A stretch of DNA of 64,000 nucleotides, taken from contig NZ_FOEF01000021.1 of assembly GCF_900110575.1 (NCBI RefSeq), forward strand, positions 62,001 through 126,000, in the 5' to 3' direction. Shown here in pieces: positions 8,411-16,792 of this stretch. Made by a program: the position numbers and the translations under genes. The notes under the pieces are model-generated. The model saw only the letters and a program-made list of their open reading frames with translations. It was not told where the DNA came from and did no database searches. Source of the stretch: Amycolatopsis saalfeldensis (GTDB lineage Bacteria > Actinomycetota > Actinomycetes > Mycobacteriales > Pseudonocardiaceae). Every line of letters starts with the position of its first letter. Within the stretch, counting starts at the first letter, position 1.

Positions 8411-10455
8411 GTGTCCACCTTGGACAGGGCCACCGCGCACACCTTGAACTCGGGCATCCGGCTGACCGGGTCGAGCGCGGGGTTGGTGAGCAGGTTCGCG
8501 CGGCCCTCGCCCGGGAAGTGGAACGGCAGGAACACCAGGTCGGGCCGCAGCGATCCGACACAGCGCACTTTCGCCACGGTCTCGCCGCGCCGTGAGCGGA
8601 CCAGCGCGCGCTCACCGTCGGCGAGCCCGGAGCGCGCGGCGGTGTCCGGGTGGACCTCGACGAACATCTCCGGCACGACGTCCATCAGCTCGGTGATCCG
8701 CCGGGTCTGCGCGCCGGACTGGTAGTGCTGGAGCACCCGGCCGGTGGTGGCCTGCAAGGGGAAGTCGGCGTCGGGCAGCTCGGCGGGCCCGGTGTGGTCG
8801 ACGGCGGCGAAGCGGGCGCGGCCGTCCGGGTGGGCGAACCGGTCGAGGAACATCCGCGGCGTGCCGGGGTGGTTTTCGTCCGGCACCGGCCAGTGCAGCG
8901 CCTCGCCCGCGCGCAGCCGATCGTAGGTGACACCGGAGTAGTCCGCGGTGCCGCCCTTCGACGCGGCGCGCAGCTCTTCGAAGACGGTCTCGGCGTCAAC
9001 CGGGAACCGCGCCGCCGGCTGACCGAGCCGGGTGGCGAGGCCGTTGATCACCTCGAGGTCGGTGCGGACCTCCGGTGGTGCGTCGAGTGCCTTGCGACGC
9101 AACAGGATCCGTCCCTCCAGATTGGTGAGGGTGCCGTCCTCCTCGGCCCACTGCGTCACGGGCAGGACCACGTCCGCCAGTGCGGCCGTCTCGGAGAACA
9201 CGAGGTCGGCGACCACCAGGAGATCCAATGAGGACAGTCGCTTCTGGACGCCCGACGAGCGAGGCGCGGACACCACCACGTTGCTGCCGAAGACCAGCAG
9301 CGCGCGGGGACCGTCGTCGTGTCCGAGTGCTTCGAGCAGCTCGGTGGCGGACCGGCCCGGGCCCGGCAGGCTTTCCGGTGGCACTCCCCAGACCCCGGCG
9401 ACGTGCTCGCGCGCGGCGGGGTCGGTGATCTTGCGGTAACCGGGCAGCTGGTCGGCCTTCTGCCCGTGCTCCCGCCCGCCTTGGCCGTTGCCCTGCCCGG
9501 TCAGGCAGCCGAAACCGGACCCTTCGCGGCCGGGCAGCCCGAGCGCGAGCGCCAGGTTGATCCAGCCGCCGACGTTCGCCGTGCCTGTGGCGTGCTGTTC
9601 GGTCCCGCGCGCAGTGAGGACGTAGGCGTTGCGCGCGCCCGCCAGCTTGGCCGCGGCGGCGCGCTGGTCAGCCGCGGAGACGCCGGTGACGCGTTCGGCC
9701 CGCTCCGGCCACCACGCGGCGGCGATCCGCCACATCTCGTCGAACCCCGCAGTCCTGAGGTCCACAAAGGACTTGTTCAGGTGGCCCTCGGCGACCACGG
9801 CGTGCAGGATGCCCAGCGCCAGCGCGAGATCCGTGCCCGGCGCGGGCGCCAGGTGCAGGCCGGCCAGCTCGGCGGTCGGCGTGCGGCGCGGGTCGACCAC
9901 GATCAGGTCCGCGCCCCGCAGGTGCTGCACGAACGGCGGCATCGTCTCGGCCGGGTTCGCCCCGGCCAGCAGCACCACGTCGGCACCACCGAGATCGGTG
10001 ACGGGAAACGGCATCCCACGGTCGGCGCCGAAGGCCTGAAGCCCGGCCGCCGCGGCCGAGGACATGCAGAACCGGCCGTTGTAGTCGATTTGCGAGGTCC
10101 CGAGCGCGACCCGGGCGAACTTGCCGAGCTGGTACGCCTTTTCGTTGGTCAGCCCACCCCCGCCGAACACCGCGACGGAATCGGGCCCGTGCTGTTCCCG
10201 CAGCTCCCGCAACTTCCCGCCGACGACGTCCAGCGCCTCGTCCCAGCTCGCGGGCTCGAGCTCCCCACCCCGCCGGACCAGCGGCGTCGTCAGCCTGCGC
10301 CCGGACCTCAGCAGGTCACCGGACGTCCAGCCCTTCTGGCACAACCCCCCGGCGTTGACCGGAAAGTCCCGCGGCTCGACCCGCGAACCCGTCAAGCGCA
10401 TCCCGCACTGCAACGCGCAGTACGGGCAATGCGTGTCGACGGACGGCACAGGCAC
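8407..10455 (-). CDS. nasA: Assimilatory nitrate reductase catalytic subunit (molybdopterin)
   Basis: A 682-residue member of the bis-MGD molybdopterin oxidoreductases, reducing nitrate to nitrite in the cytoplasm. The N-terminal [4Fe-4S] ligands are Cys10, Cys13, Cys17 and Cys39 (HCPYCALQC, then LCQKG). Cys130 in GRFCMSS is the likely molybdenum ligand, as in other Nas/Nap enzymes. The C-terminal molydopterin-dinucleotide domain is complete, with LQATTGRVLQHYQSGAQTRR and the FLPFHFPGEGRANLLTN segment. There is no Tat signal and no C-terminal BFD domain; that function is supplied by the next gene. The GTG start at 10455 follows GAGGAG. This is the first gene of the operon. Confidence 0.93.
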   Translation of the reverse strand: MPVPSVDTHCPYCALQCGMRLTGSRVEPRDFPVNAGGLCQKGWTSGDLLRSGRRLTTPLVRRGGELEPASWDEALDVVGGKLRELREQHGPDSVAVFGGGGLTNEKAYQLGKFARVALGTSQIDYNGRFCMSSAAAAGLQAFGADRGMPFPVTDLGGADVVLLAGANPAETMPPFVQHLRGADLIVVDPRRTPTAELAGLHLAPAPGTDLALALGILHAVVAEGHLNKSFVDLRTAGFDEMWRIAAAWWPERAERVTGVSAADQRAAAAKLAGARNAYVLTARGTEQHATGTANVGGWINLALALGLPGREGSGFGCLTGQGNGQGGREHGQKADQLPGYRKITDPAAREHVAGVWGVPPESLPGPGRSATELLEALGHDDGPRALLVFGSNVVVSAPRSSGVQKRLSSLDLLVVADLVFSETAALADVVLPVTQWAEEDGTLTNLEGRILLRRKALDAPPEVRTDLEVINGLATRLGQPAARFPVDAETVFEELRAASKGGTADYSGVTYDRLRAGEALHWPVPDENHPGTPRMFLDRFAHPDGRARFAAVDHTGPAELPDADFPLQATTGRVLQHYQSGAQTRRITELMDVVPEMFVEVHPDTAARSGLADGERALVRSRRGETVAKVRCVGSLRPDLVFLPFHFPGEGRANLLTNPALDPVSRMPEFKVCAVALSKVDT

Positions 10456-10485
10456 GAGCGCTCCTCGGGATCGGCGATGACCCCG

Positions 10486-10538
10486 ACGCTAAGGACGCCG
10501 TGTTACCTGGAAACTCCCGAATGTTTCGCCCAGTTGAC
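10486..10538 (-). promoter_or_regulatory. Putative nas operon promoter with GlnR-like box
   Basis: Reading leftward, GTCAA-N6-GAAAC occupies 10538-10523 and matches one a-site/b-site unit of the GlnR box (GTnAC-N6-GAAAC) with a single mismatch in the a-site. A degenerate second unit follows at 10516-10501. A possible -35 TTTCCA (10513-10508) and -10 TAGCGT (10491-10486), 16 bp apart, lie directly downstream and place the box just before the -35. GlnR activates nitrate genes in Amycolatopsis and Streptomyces. The box is seen; the promoter hexamers are weak and inferred. Confidence 0.5.
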
Positions 10539-10582
10539 ATATCTCCCGGCCGCGCGCGGGCCGCCGGTGAGGTCCGTGCTCG

Positions 10583-11380
10583 TCAGAGGACGGCGCTGAC
10601 CTCACGTGCCGCCGCGCGCAGGCCGTCCAGGGCGGCGCCCGTGGAGCGGGGGTTAAGGGCGTTCGCGGCCAGGCGGAAGAGCACTGCGCGCAGCAGCAGT
10701 TGCGGCCATTCCGGCAGGTGGGCCCAGCGGTCGATCAGCGCGGCCGTCGCGCCGCCCCAGGAGAGGGCGTCGACGGCGGCGATCGCGGCGCCCCATTCGC
10801 CCGGGCGGTAGTACGGCACGAAGTCGACGATGCCCGGGGCCGCGGGGCCGTCGAACAGGACGCCGCCGAGCAGTTCGCCGTGGGCGACCTGCGGGGGCAG
10901 CTTCACCGGGCGGCGGGCCGGGGCCAGGATCTCGAACCAGCGGCCGCCCTTGGCCTCGTCGAGCGAGCGGTCCAGCTCTTCCCACGCGATGCGGTCCGCG
11001 ACCGCGTCGACGTCCGTGCGGGCACTCAGGAAGTCCGGCCGGGGCAGGTCGGCCGTGGCGCGATGCAGCTTCACCGCGGTGAGCACGGCCTCGTCGCAGC
11101 GGTGCTCCGGCGTGCCCGAGACATACCGCCACGCGGACCAGTCGCCGACGATCCAGCGGCCGTCGCGCGAGCGCACCGGTTTGGCGACCCGCAGGCCCGG
11201 CTCGTCGATGTGGTCCAGCGCCCGCGCGGTCCACAGCGTGCGCGACTTGTCGGCGACCGGCTTGAGCACCAGGTCACCGCACTGCCAGGCGGACGAATCC
11301 GGCAGGGCCGAAACCCCGTCCAGCTCGCCGCCGAAAGCTGCGCACACGCGCTCGGAAGGCCGTTCGAGAGTGGACCGCAC
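10583..11380 (-). CDS. TIGR02569-type actinobacterial conserved protein, kinase-like fold
   Basis: A 265-residue protein resembling the actinobacterial family TIGR02569 (M. tuberculosis Rv3205c), which is usually found beside moeZ as here. The stretch QVAHGELLGGVLFDGPAAPG, followed by IVDFVPYYRP, looks like the catalytic loop and DFG-like region of phosphotransferase folds, but the usual HGD aspartate is replaced by HGE. Activity is therefore doubtful and no substrate is known. The start is a GTG at 11380 with no clear ribosome site; the family length supports it. It lies downstream of moeZ on the same strand, separated by a strong hairpin. Confidence 0.7.
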   Translation of the reverse strand: MRSTLERPSERVCAAFGGELDGVSALPDSSAWQCGDLVLKPVADKSRTLWTARALDHIDEPGLRVAKPVRSRDGRWIVGDWSAWRYVSGTPEHRCDEAVLTAVKLHRATADLPRPDFLSARTDVDAVADRIAWEELDRSLDEAKGGRWFEILAPARRPVKLPPQVAHGELLGGVLFDGPAAPGIVDFVPYYRPGEWGAAIAAVDALSWGGATAALIDRWAHLPEWPQLLLRAVLFRLAANALNPRSTGAALDGLRAAAREVSAVL

Positions 11381-11473
11381 AACAGGAAACGGTACCCCGG
11401 CCGATCCGCCACGAACGAGAAGACGCGCTGGTCACGCAGTGTTTTCTCACACCCGGACGTTCGCCGCCAAAAG

Positions 11474-11525
11474 CCGTGAAGGCCCCCTTGCCCGCGTCGC
11501 GCGCAGGGTGAGGAGGCCTTCACGG
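11474..11525 (-). terminator. Strong hairpin terminator after moeZ
   Basis: CCGTGAAGGCC (11474-11484) and GGCCTTCACGG (11515-11525) are perfect arms. The stem continues inward with two or three mismatches to about 20 bp. It begins 9 bp beyond the moeZ stop and lies before the next leftward gene. No T-run follows, as is common in actinomycetes. Similar GTGAAGGCC hairpins are, from memory, common between genes in Amycolatopsis, so it may be a repeat-family member. Confidence 0.75.
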
Positions 11526-11533
11526 GCAAACGG

Positions 11534-12715
11534 TCAGTACGTCGGCAGGCTCGGATCGATCTGCCGCGCCCAGGCCAGCACGCCGCCGCCGAGGTGCGTG
11601 GCGTCCTTGAAACCGGCCGCGTGCAGCGCCGCCAGCGCCTCCGCGGACCGCGCGCCGGACTTGCAGTGCAGCACGATCGGCTTGTCCTGCGGCAGTTCCG
11701 CGAGCGCCTCGCCCGAGAGGATCCGGTCCTTCGGGATCAGCGTCGCGCCCTTGATGTTGACGATCTCGTACTCGTGCGGCTCGCGGACGTCGATCAGGGC
11801 GAAGTTCTCGCCGTTGTCGAACTTGGCCTTGAGCTCCGCGGGCGTGATCGTGCTGCCCGAAGCGGCCTCGGCCGCCTCGTCGGAAACGACGCCGCAGAAC
11901 GCCTCGTAGTCGATCAGCTCGGTGATCTTCGGGGTCTCCGGATCCTTGCGGATCTTGACCTCGCGGTACTTCATCTCGAGCGCGTCGTAGCTGATCAGCC
12001 GCCCGAGCAGCGGCTCGCCGATGCCGGTGATCAGCTTGATCGCCTCGGTCACCATGATCGAGCCGATGGACGCGCACAGCACGCCCAGCACACCGCCCTC
12101 GGCGCACGAGGGCACCATCCCCGGCGGCGGCGGCTCGGGGTAGAGGTCGCGGTAGTTCAGGCCCTTGCCGTTCGGCGCGTCCTCCCAGAAGACGCTCACC
12201 TGGCCCTCGAACCGGAAGATCGAGCCCCACACGTACGGCTTGCCCAGCAGCACGGCGGCGTCGTTCACCAGGTAACGCGTGGCGAAGTTGTCCGTGCCGT
12301 CGACGATCAGGTCGTACTGGCCGAAGATCTCCAGCGCGTTCGCCGACTCGAGCCGCTCCGTGTGCAGGTAGACCTTGACGAGCGGGTTGATCTCGGCGAT
12401 CGACTCCTGCGCCGAGGCGGCCTTGAGCTTGCCGACGTCGGAGATGCCGTGGATCACCTGGCGCTGCAGGTTGGACTCGTCGACCACGTCGAAGTCGACG
12501 ATGCCGAGGGTGCCCACACCCGCCGCGGCGAGGTACAGCAGCGCGGGACTGCCCAGGCCGCCGGCCCCGATGACCAGGACCTTCGCGTTCTTGAGCCGCT
12601 TCTGCCCGACCACCCCGACGTCGGGGATGATCAGGTGACGGCTGTACCGGGCCACCTCTTCCTTGGTGAGCTCGGCAGCCGGCTCTACGAGCGGCGGCAG
12701 TGCCGTGTCTGACAT
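11534..12715 (-). CDS. moeZ: Adenylyltransferase/sulfurtransferase MoeZ
   Basis: A 393-residue ThiF/MoeB-type protein with a C-terminal rhodanese domain. The N-terminal domain carries the nucleotide loop GAGGLGSP at 50-57 and activates the C-terminus of small sulfur carriers (MoaD, ThiS or CysO type) by adenylation. The rhodanese domain carries the active-site Cys351 in CKSGARS and delivers sulfur. The four zinc cysteines of E. coli MoeB are missing: YRDLYP replaces the CxxC region and the second pair is also gone. This agrees with MoeZ/MoeB1 of mycobacteria as I recall it. The ATG at 12715 was chosen because GGAGG precedes it. Order with its neighbours matches Rv3205c-Rv3208. Confidence 0.9.
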   Translation of the reverse strand: MSDTALPPLVEPAAELTKEEVARYSRHLIIPDVGVVGQKRLKNAKVLVIGAGGLGSPALLYLAAAGVGTLGIVDFDVVDESNLQRQVIHGISDVGKLKAASAQESIAEINPLVKVYLHTERLESANALEIFGQYDLIVDGTDNFATRYLVNDAAVLLGKPYVWGSIFRFEGQVSVFWEDAPNGKGLNYRDLYPEPPPPGMVPSCAEGGVLGVLCASIGSIMVTEAIKLITGIGEPLLGRLISYDALEMKYREVKIRKDPETPKITELIDYEAFCGVVSDEAAEAASGSTITPAELKAKFDNGENFALIDVREPHEYEIVNIKGATLIPKDRILSGEALAELPQDKPIVLHCKSGARSAEALAALHAAGFKDATHLGGGVLAWARQIDPSLPTY

Positions 12716-12826
12716 CGGGTCCTCCATCTCGCGCGGATCGCGTTGTCGATCCCAGTATCTACAACGCGCACACGCAAGCCAGCCTTCCCCGGGTCCAGAT
12801 CGTGGGAAGGGGGTTGCTTTGTACGG

Positions 12827-14035
12827 CTATTGCGGCGGGGTCGGGTTCGGCCACGCGTTGGGCACGCAGACGCGGTGGTCAGGGGCCACCTTGCCCTTGT
12901 CGCCGCCGGGGATGTTGTTCAGCGCGGCCACGTAGTCGTCGGCCACGCCGAACGACTGCTGCATCATCACAGGCGCGGGCTGGCCGTTGCCGGGGCAGCC
13001 GACGTGGATGTTGCCGAGCGCGTGGCCCACCTCGTGGTTGATGGCGTACTGGCGGTAGCCGGTCATGTCCGCGCCGTAGACCTTCGCGCCGCGCACCCAG
13101 CGGGCCAGGTTGATCAGCACCCGGCCCATGCTGCGCCGGTAGCAGGAGGCCTCGAACTTGATCTGGAACCCGCAGGCGTCGGCCCGGTGCGTGGTGTTCG
13201 GCGAGGTCAGGCTCACCTGGAAGTCCGGGTTCGGGTAACTGGCGTCGACCCGCTGCAGCCGGATCTCGCCGTTCCAGGTCCAGCTGCGCGGATCGGACAG
13301 GATGCCCTGGACCGCGGTGCCGAAGCTGTCGTCGCCGGCGTAGCTGGCCGGGTCGATGCCGTCCTCGACCGCGACGGTGTAGGTGTAGAGCTTGCCGGCC
13401 TTGCCGACGACCGGCCCGGAGCCCGGCACGACGTGCCAGGTGCCCTTGCCGTCCTGGGTGTAGTCGCCGCCGTTGGGCAGCTCCGCGGTCGGCACGTTGA
13501 CGTCGACCGGCTTCGCCGGGTTCTCCGGGATGCCGTCGCCGCCGTCGATCGCGCCCGCGGTGGAATCGCCGACCGCCGCCTCACCCGCGGCGGCACCGGC
13601 CGGCGAGCCGGGCTCGGGCGGGCCGGTGGCGGTGTTGAACACCACCAGCGCGGTGATCACCACCAGGATCGGCAGCGCGTACACCCGCCAGCCGTAGGTC
13701 TTCACGAACTTGCCGATGCCGCCGCCGGGCTTCTTGACCGGACGGCGCGCGGGCCGCTCCTCGTCGTCCTCGCTCTTCGGCTTCCACGACGCGCGCAGCG
13801 GCTCGGCGCTGGTGCGGCGGGTGCCGGGGCGGTAACGGTCCTCGCCGACGCGTTGCGCCGGGGCCTTCGACGGGCGGAACTGGCCGACGCGCGGCGAGCC
13901 GGTGTCGGTCAGCGGGGAGTTCGCGGGCTTCTTCGAAGAGCCCGAAGACGCGGCCCCGGACGACGTGCGTCGCGACGACCCGGCGTACGAAGCCCGCCGG
14001 TCGTCTCCTCGAGCGTCGTGCTTAAGCCGGTCCAC
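12827..14035 (-). CDS. DUF3152 zinc metallopeptidase-like membrane protein (Rv3207c-like)
   Basis: A 402-residue protein with a basic, disordered cytoplasmic N-terminus (about 1-115), one membrane segment (VYALPILVVITALVVF, about 120-137), a Pro/Gly-rich linker, and a C-terminal DUF3152 domain. The domain carries a zinc-protease motif HEVGH (about residue 334) in AINHEVGHALGNIHVGCPG. It also has three or four cysteines that could form disulfides, consistent with an outside location. Substrate unknown. The GTG at 14035 gives the usual DRLKHDARG beginning; a GTG at 14059 is in frame. It lies upstream of moeZ on the same strand, matching Rv3207c-Rv3206c. Confidence 0.85.
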   Translation of the reverse strand: MDRLKHDARGDDRRASYAGSSRRTSSGAASSGSSKKPANSPLTDTGSPRVGQFRPSKAPAQRVGEDRYRPGTRRTSAEPLRASWKPKSEDDEERPARRPVKKPGGGIGKFVKTYGWRVYALPILVVITALVVFNTATGPPEPGSPAGAAAGEAAVGDSTAGAIDGGDGIPENPAKPVDVNVPTAELPNGGDYTQDGKGTWHVVPGSGPVVGKAGKLYTYTVAVEDGIDPASYAGDDSFGTAVQGILSDPRSWTWNGEIRLQRVDASYPNPDFQVSLTSPNTTHRADACGFQIKFEASCYRRSMGRVLINLARWVRGAKVYGADMTGYRQYAINHEVGHALGNIHVGCPGNGQPAPVMMQQSFGVADDYVAALNNIPGGDKGKVAPDHRVCVPNAWPNPTPPQ

Positions 14036-14115
14036 GGCCCCAGGGTGCCATAACCGCACGGTGATGCCGAAAGCGACTGGCGGATTACCGAGAGATCATC
14101 TTTCACCCGATCGGC

Positions 14116-15117
14116 CTACCATTGACCGTTTTCCGCGGACTCCCAGAGCCCGAGCACGGCCCGGGCTACGACGTTCGGGCGTTCCATCTGCGCCACGTGG
14201 CCGGTCCGGGGGAGCACCAGCAGCCGGCCGCGCGGGAGCAGCCGGGCGGTGCGGGGCGCGCGGCGGGCCGAGATCACCCGATCGTGCAGGCCCCAGACCA
14301 CGAGTGTCGGGCTCGTCACGCGCGGCGCGACCGCCCACAGCGAAGCCTCCCCGCGAGCCGACCAGGCGCGGAAGATGCCGAACGTGCTGCGGGCCATGGC
14401 CCCGGCGGCCCAGGCGAACCCGGCCCGCGCGCCGTGCTCCGCGGCCAGCTCGTCCAGCCGGGAATCGGGGAACTTCGCCGGGTCGTGGAAGCACAGCTTG
14501 ATCACCTGCGCGGCGCGTTCGCGCGCGGTCAGCCCGGCCATCCGCCGCCGCACGCGCGTGCCCACGACCGGCAGGTACGCGAGCGCCATCATCGGGTCCG
14601 ACAGCCGGCGCGGGTCCGGTCGGCGGTCCGGCATCGCGGGCGAGATGAGCGTGAGCGTCTTGACCAGCTCCGGCCGACGCGCCGCGACGAGCAGGGCGAT
14701 CGCGCCGCCCATGGAGTTGCCGAGCAGGTGGACGGGGCCGGCGCCGAGCCCTTCGACGTACTTCGCAAGGACTTCGGCGTGCGCGTCGAGGCTGAAGTCG
14801 AACTCCGCCTCCGGCTCGGAGTAGCCGAAGCCGGGCAGGTCGATCGCCCGTCCGCGCGCGACCGGCGAAAGCAGCGCGGCGAGGTCCGTCCAGTTGCTGG
14901 ACGAGCCGCCGAGGCCGTGGACGTAGACCGCGACCGAGCCGTCCGGGCCCGGGGTGCGGCGGACGTTCAGTGCCACCCCGCCGACCTCCTCGACGGCGCC
15001 CGGCCAGGGCGGGAGCACCGGTTCGAGCGGCGGCAGCGGCCGCGTGGAGAGGGGCACGTGGGTGAGCGGCGCGCGGGTCGCCGCCTCCGCCGCCGGGCGG
15101 GTGGTCGGAAGGGTCAC
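14116..15117 (-). CDS. Alpha/beta hydrolase
   Basis: A 333-residue alpha/beta hydrolase fold protein. The oxyanion strand YVHGLGGSSSNW, the nucleophile elbow GNSMGG with Ser135, the acid in LVVWGLHDRVI and the histidine in LPRTGHVAQMERP complete the triad. A long N-terminal segment of about 40 residues precedes the fold. The substrate cannot be read from the sequence. The GTG at 15117 is preferred because a longer frame runs into the divergent tetR gene. In the mycobacterial order I recall, no hydrolase stands between the Rv3207c and Rv3208 homologues, so this gene seems to be an insertion or lineage-specific addition. Confidence 0.85.
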   Translation of the reverse strand: MTLPTTRPAAEAATRAPLTHVPLSTRPLPPLEPVLPPWPGAVEEVGGVALNVRRTPGPDGSVAVYVHGLGGSSSNWTDLAALLSPVARGRAIDLPGFGYSEPEAEFDFSLDAHAEVLAKYVEGLGAGPVHLLGNSMGGAIALLVAARRPELVKTLTLISPAMPDRRPDPRRLSDPMMALAYLPVVGTRVRRRMAGLTARERAAQVIKLCFHDPAKFPDSRLDELAAEHGARAGFAWAAGAMARSTFGIFRAWSARGEASLWAVAPRVTSPTLVVWGLHDRVISARRAPRTARLLPRGRLLVLPRTGHVAQMERPNVVARAVLGLWESAENGQW

Positions 15118-15226
15118 GGATCCAGAATGCCCGACACTTGGCGTTTCGGGCGTACCGACGAGTAATCTCAAAACCACTTCACGCGGTGGTGACCCCCGCC
15201 CGTCGAAGCCGCGGACGGGAGGAACA

Positions 15227-15853
15227 ATGACGGACATGGCGCGACTGCAGCAACGGGGCGTCCGGCTGCCGAGGACGGAACGCCGCGCCCAGCTCCTGGC
15301 GGCCGCGCAACGGGTCTTCGCGGAGAACGGCTACCACGCCGCGGCGATGGACGAGATCGCCGAAGAGGCCGGCGTCAGCAAGCCGGTGCTCTACCAGCAC
15401 TTCCCCGGGAAGCTGGACCTGTACATCGCACTGCTGGAAAGCCACGTGGACGACCTGGTCGGCCGGGTGAAGGGCGCATTGGACTCGACCACCGAGAACC
15501 GCCAGCGCGTGCCCGCCACCGTCGCCGCGTTCTTCGACTTCGTGAACAACGACGCGGGCGCCTTCCGCATGGTCTTCGAGTCGGACCTGCGGGGTGAGCC
15601 CGCCGTGCAGGAGGCGGTGGACCGGGCCACCTCGGCCAGCGTCGAGGCGATCACGGAGACGATCACCGCGGACGCGGGCCTGGACGAGGACAAGGCGCGG
15701 CTGCTGGCCGTGGGCCTGGTCGGGATGAGCCAGGTGAGCGCGCGGTACTGGCTCCAGCACAACCAGTCGATCAGCAAGGAAGAGGCCGTGGCCCTGACCG
15801 CCAACCTGGCTTGGCGGGGCGTCGGCGGCGGCTTCCCCCTCAAGGACTCGTGA
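15227..15853 (+). CDS. TetR family regulator (Rv3208-like)
   Basis: A 208-residue TetR/AcrR regulator. The N-terminal helix-turn-helix spans about residues 15-60 (RRAQLLAAAQRVFAENGYH, then SKPVLYQHFPGKLDLY). The C-terminal ligand domain contains WLQHNQSISKEEAV. The ATG at 15227 follows GGGAGGAAC. It corresponds in position and type to M. tuberculosis Rv3208, beside the Rv3207c homologue. It diverges from the alpha/beta hydrolase at 14116-15117, a possible target. Its stop codon lies inside a palindromic repeat. Confidence 0.88.
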   Translation: MTDMARLQQRGVRLPRTERRAQLLAAAQRVFAENGYHAAAMDEIAEEAGVSKPVLYQHFPGKLDLYIALLESHVDDLVGRVKGALDSTTENRQRVPATVAAFFDFVNNDAGAFRMVFESDLRGEPAVQEAVDRATSASVEAITETITADAGLDEDKARLLAVGLVGMSQVSARYWLQHNQSISKEEAVALTANLAWRGVGGGFPLKDS

Positions 15854-15892
15854 GTGTTCAGGACGGTTAGCACCGTTCTGGACGCTCACGAG
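15847..15892. repeat. Palindromic repeat, copy 1 (bidirectional terminator-like)
   Basis: Left arm CTCGTGAGTGTTCAGGACGG plus T (15847-15867) faces right arm ACCGTTCTGGACGCTCACGA plus G (15872-15892) across a 4-base loop, with two mismatched positions. It sits between two convergent genes. The left arm supplies the TCG-TGA ending of the tetR gene and the right arm the TCG-TGA ending of the hydrolase. Near-identical copies lie at 39363-39410 and 63074-63119. Confidence 0.85.
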
Positions 15893-16791
15893 CCTTTGCG
15901 CACCAACGCGCCGATTCGCGCGGCCACCTCGCCCGCCCGTTCCTGCGGCAGCATGTGCCCGGCCCCCGGGTAACGCACGAACTCCGCGTCCGGCAGCTCG
16001 TCGGCGATCACCTTGGCGTGCGGCAACGGGCACAGCCGGTCCTTCTCCCCCGCCAGCACCACCGTCGGCACGCCGCGCAGGGCGGCCAGCGCCACCCGCC
16101 GGTCGTGCGTGGAAATGGCGTCCTGGAACTCGCCGAGGCTGGCCGGGTGCGCGCACAACAGCTGATCGGCGACCAGCCGGACGTCGGCCCGTCGCGGATG
16201 GTCCCCGAACACCAGGAACCGGGCGCCGGACCGCACCAGCGCCGGGCTCAACGGCAGCCGTTCGCCACGCCGGTGCGCCAGCGCCTTCGCGATCCGCCGC
16301 TCGAACCGGACGGAGAACTCCCCGGCCAATCCCGGCAGCCCCAACGTGATCCGGTCCATCTGGCCCGAAGACGTGGCCACGAAAGCCGCCCCCACGACCC
16401 GCGCGGCCACCAGTTCCGGATGCCGCTCGGCCAGCGCCATCACGGTCATCCCGCCCATCGAGTGCCCGGCGAGCACGATCGGCCCGGACGGCACGCGCGC
16501 GGCGATCAGCTCGGCGAGGTCGTCGGCCAGCCGCGGGATCGTCGCGGTGCCCCGGCGGGCCGGCGCCGATCCCCCGTGGCCGCGCAGGTCGTAGCGCAGC
16601 ACCCGGGTGCCCGGGCCGAGCGCGGCCACCACCCCGTCCCAGGTGCGGTGGTCCTGCGTCCAGCCGTGCGCGAGCACCAGCGTCACCGCGGCGTCGGCCG
16701 GGCCGGACGCCTCGACGTGCAGCGCACAGCCGTCACTCGCGACGAACCGGTGCTCACGGGCCGGGTGACGCAGCCGTTCAATGGTGGTCAC
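15886..16791 (-). CDS. Alpha/beta hydrolase
   Basis: A 301-residue alpha/beta hydrolase. AHGWTQDHRTW is the oxyanion region, GHSMGGMTVMAL holds the nucleophile Ser111, and VVLAGEKDRLCP and YPGAGHMLPQE supply the acid and histidine. The GTG start at 16791 lies one base after the stop of the diiron oxygenase gene, so the two are almost certainly co-translated and may act on the same compound. Its last codon and stop are provided by palindrome copy 1. The fold is certain; substrate is not. Confidence 0.87.
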   Translation of the reverse strand: MTTIERLRHPAREHRFVASDGCALHVEASGPADAAVTLVLAHGWTQDHRTWDGVVAALGPGTRVLRYDLRGHGGSAPARRGTATIPRLADDLAELIAARVPSGPIVLAGHSMGGMTVMALAERHPELVAARVVGAAFVATSSGQMDRITLGLPGLAGEFSVRFERRIAKALAHRRGERLPLSPALVRSGARFLVFGDHPRRADVRLVADQLLCAHPASLGEFQDAISTHDRRVALAALRGVPTVVLAGEKDRLCPLPHAKVIADELPDAEFVRYPGAGHMLPQERAGEVAARIGALVRKGS

Positions 16792-16792
16792 T

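Noticed and set aside
10502..10514. A rightward GlnR unit GTTAC...GAAAC
   Set aside because: The spacing is 3 bases instead of 6, and no rightward gene follows.
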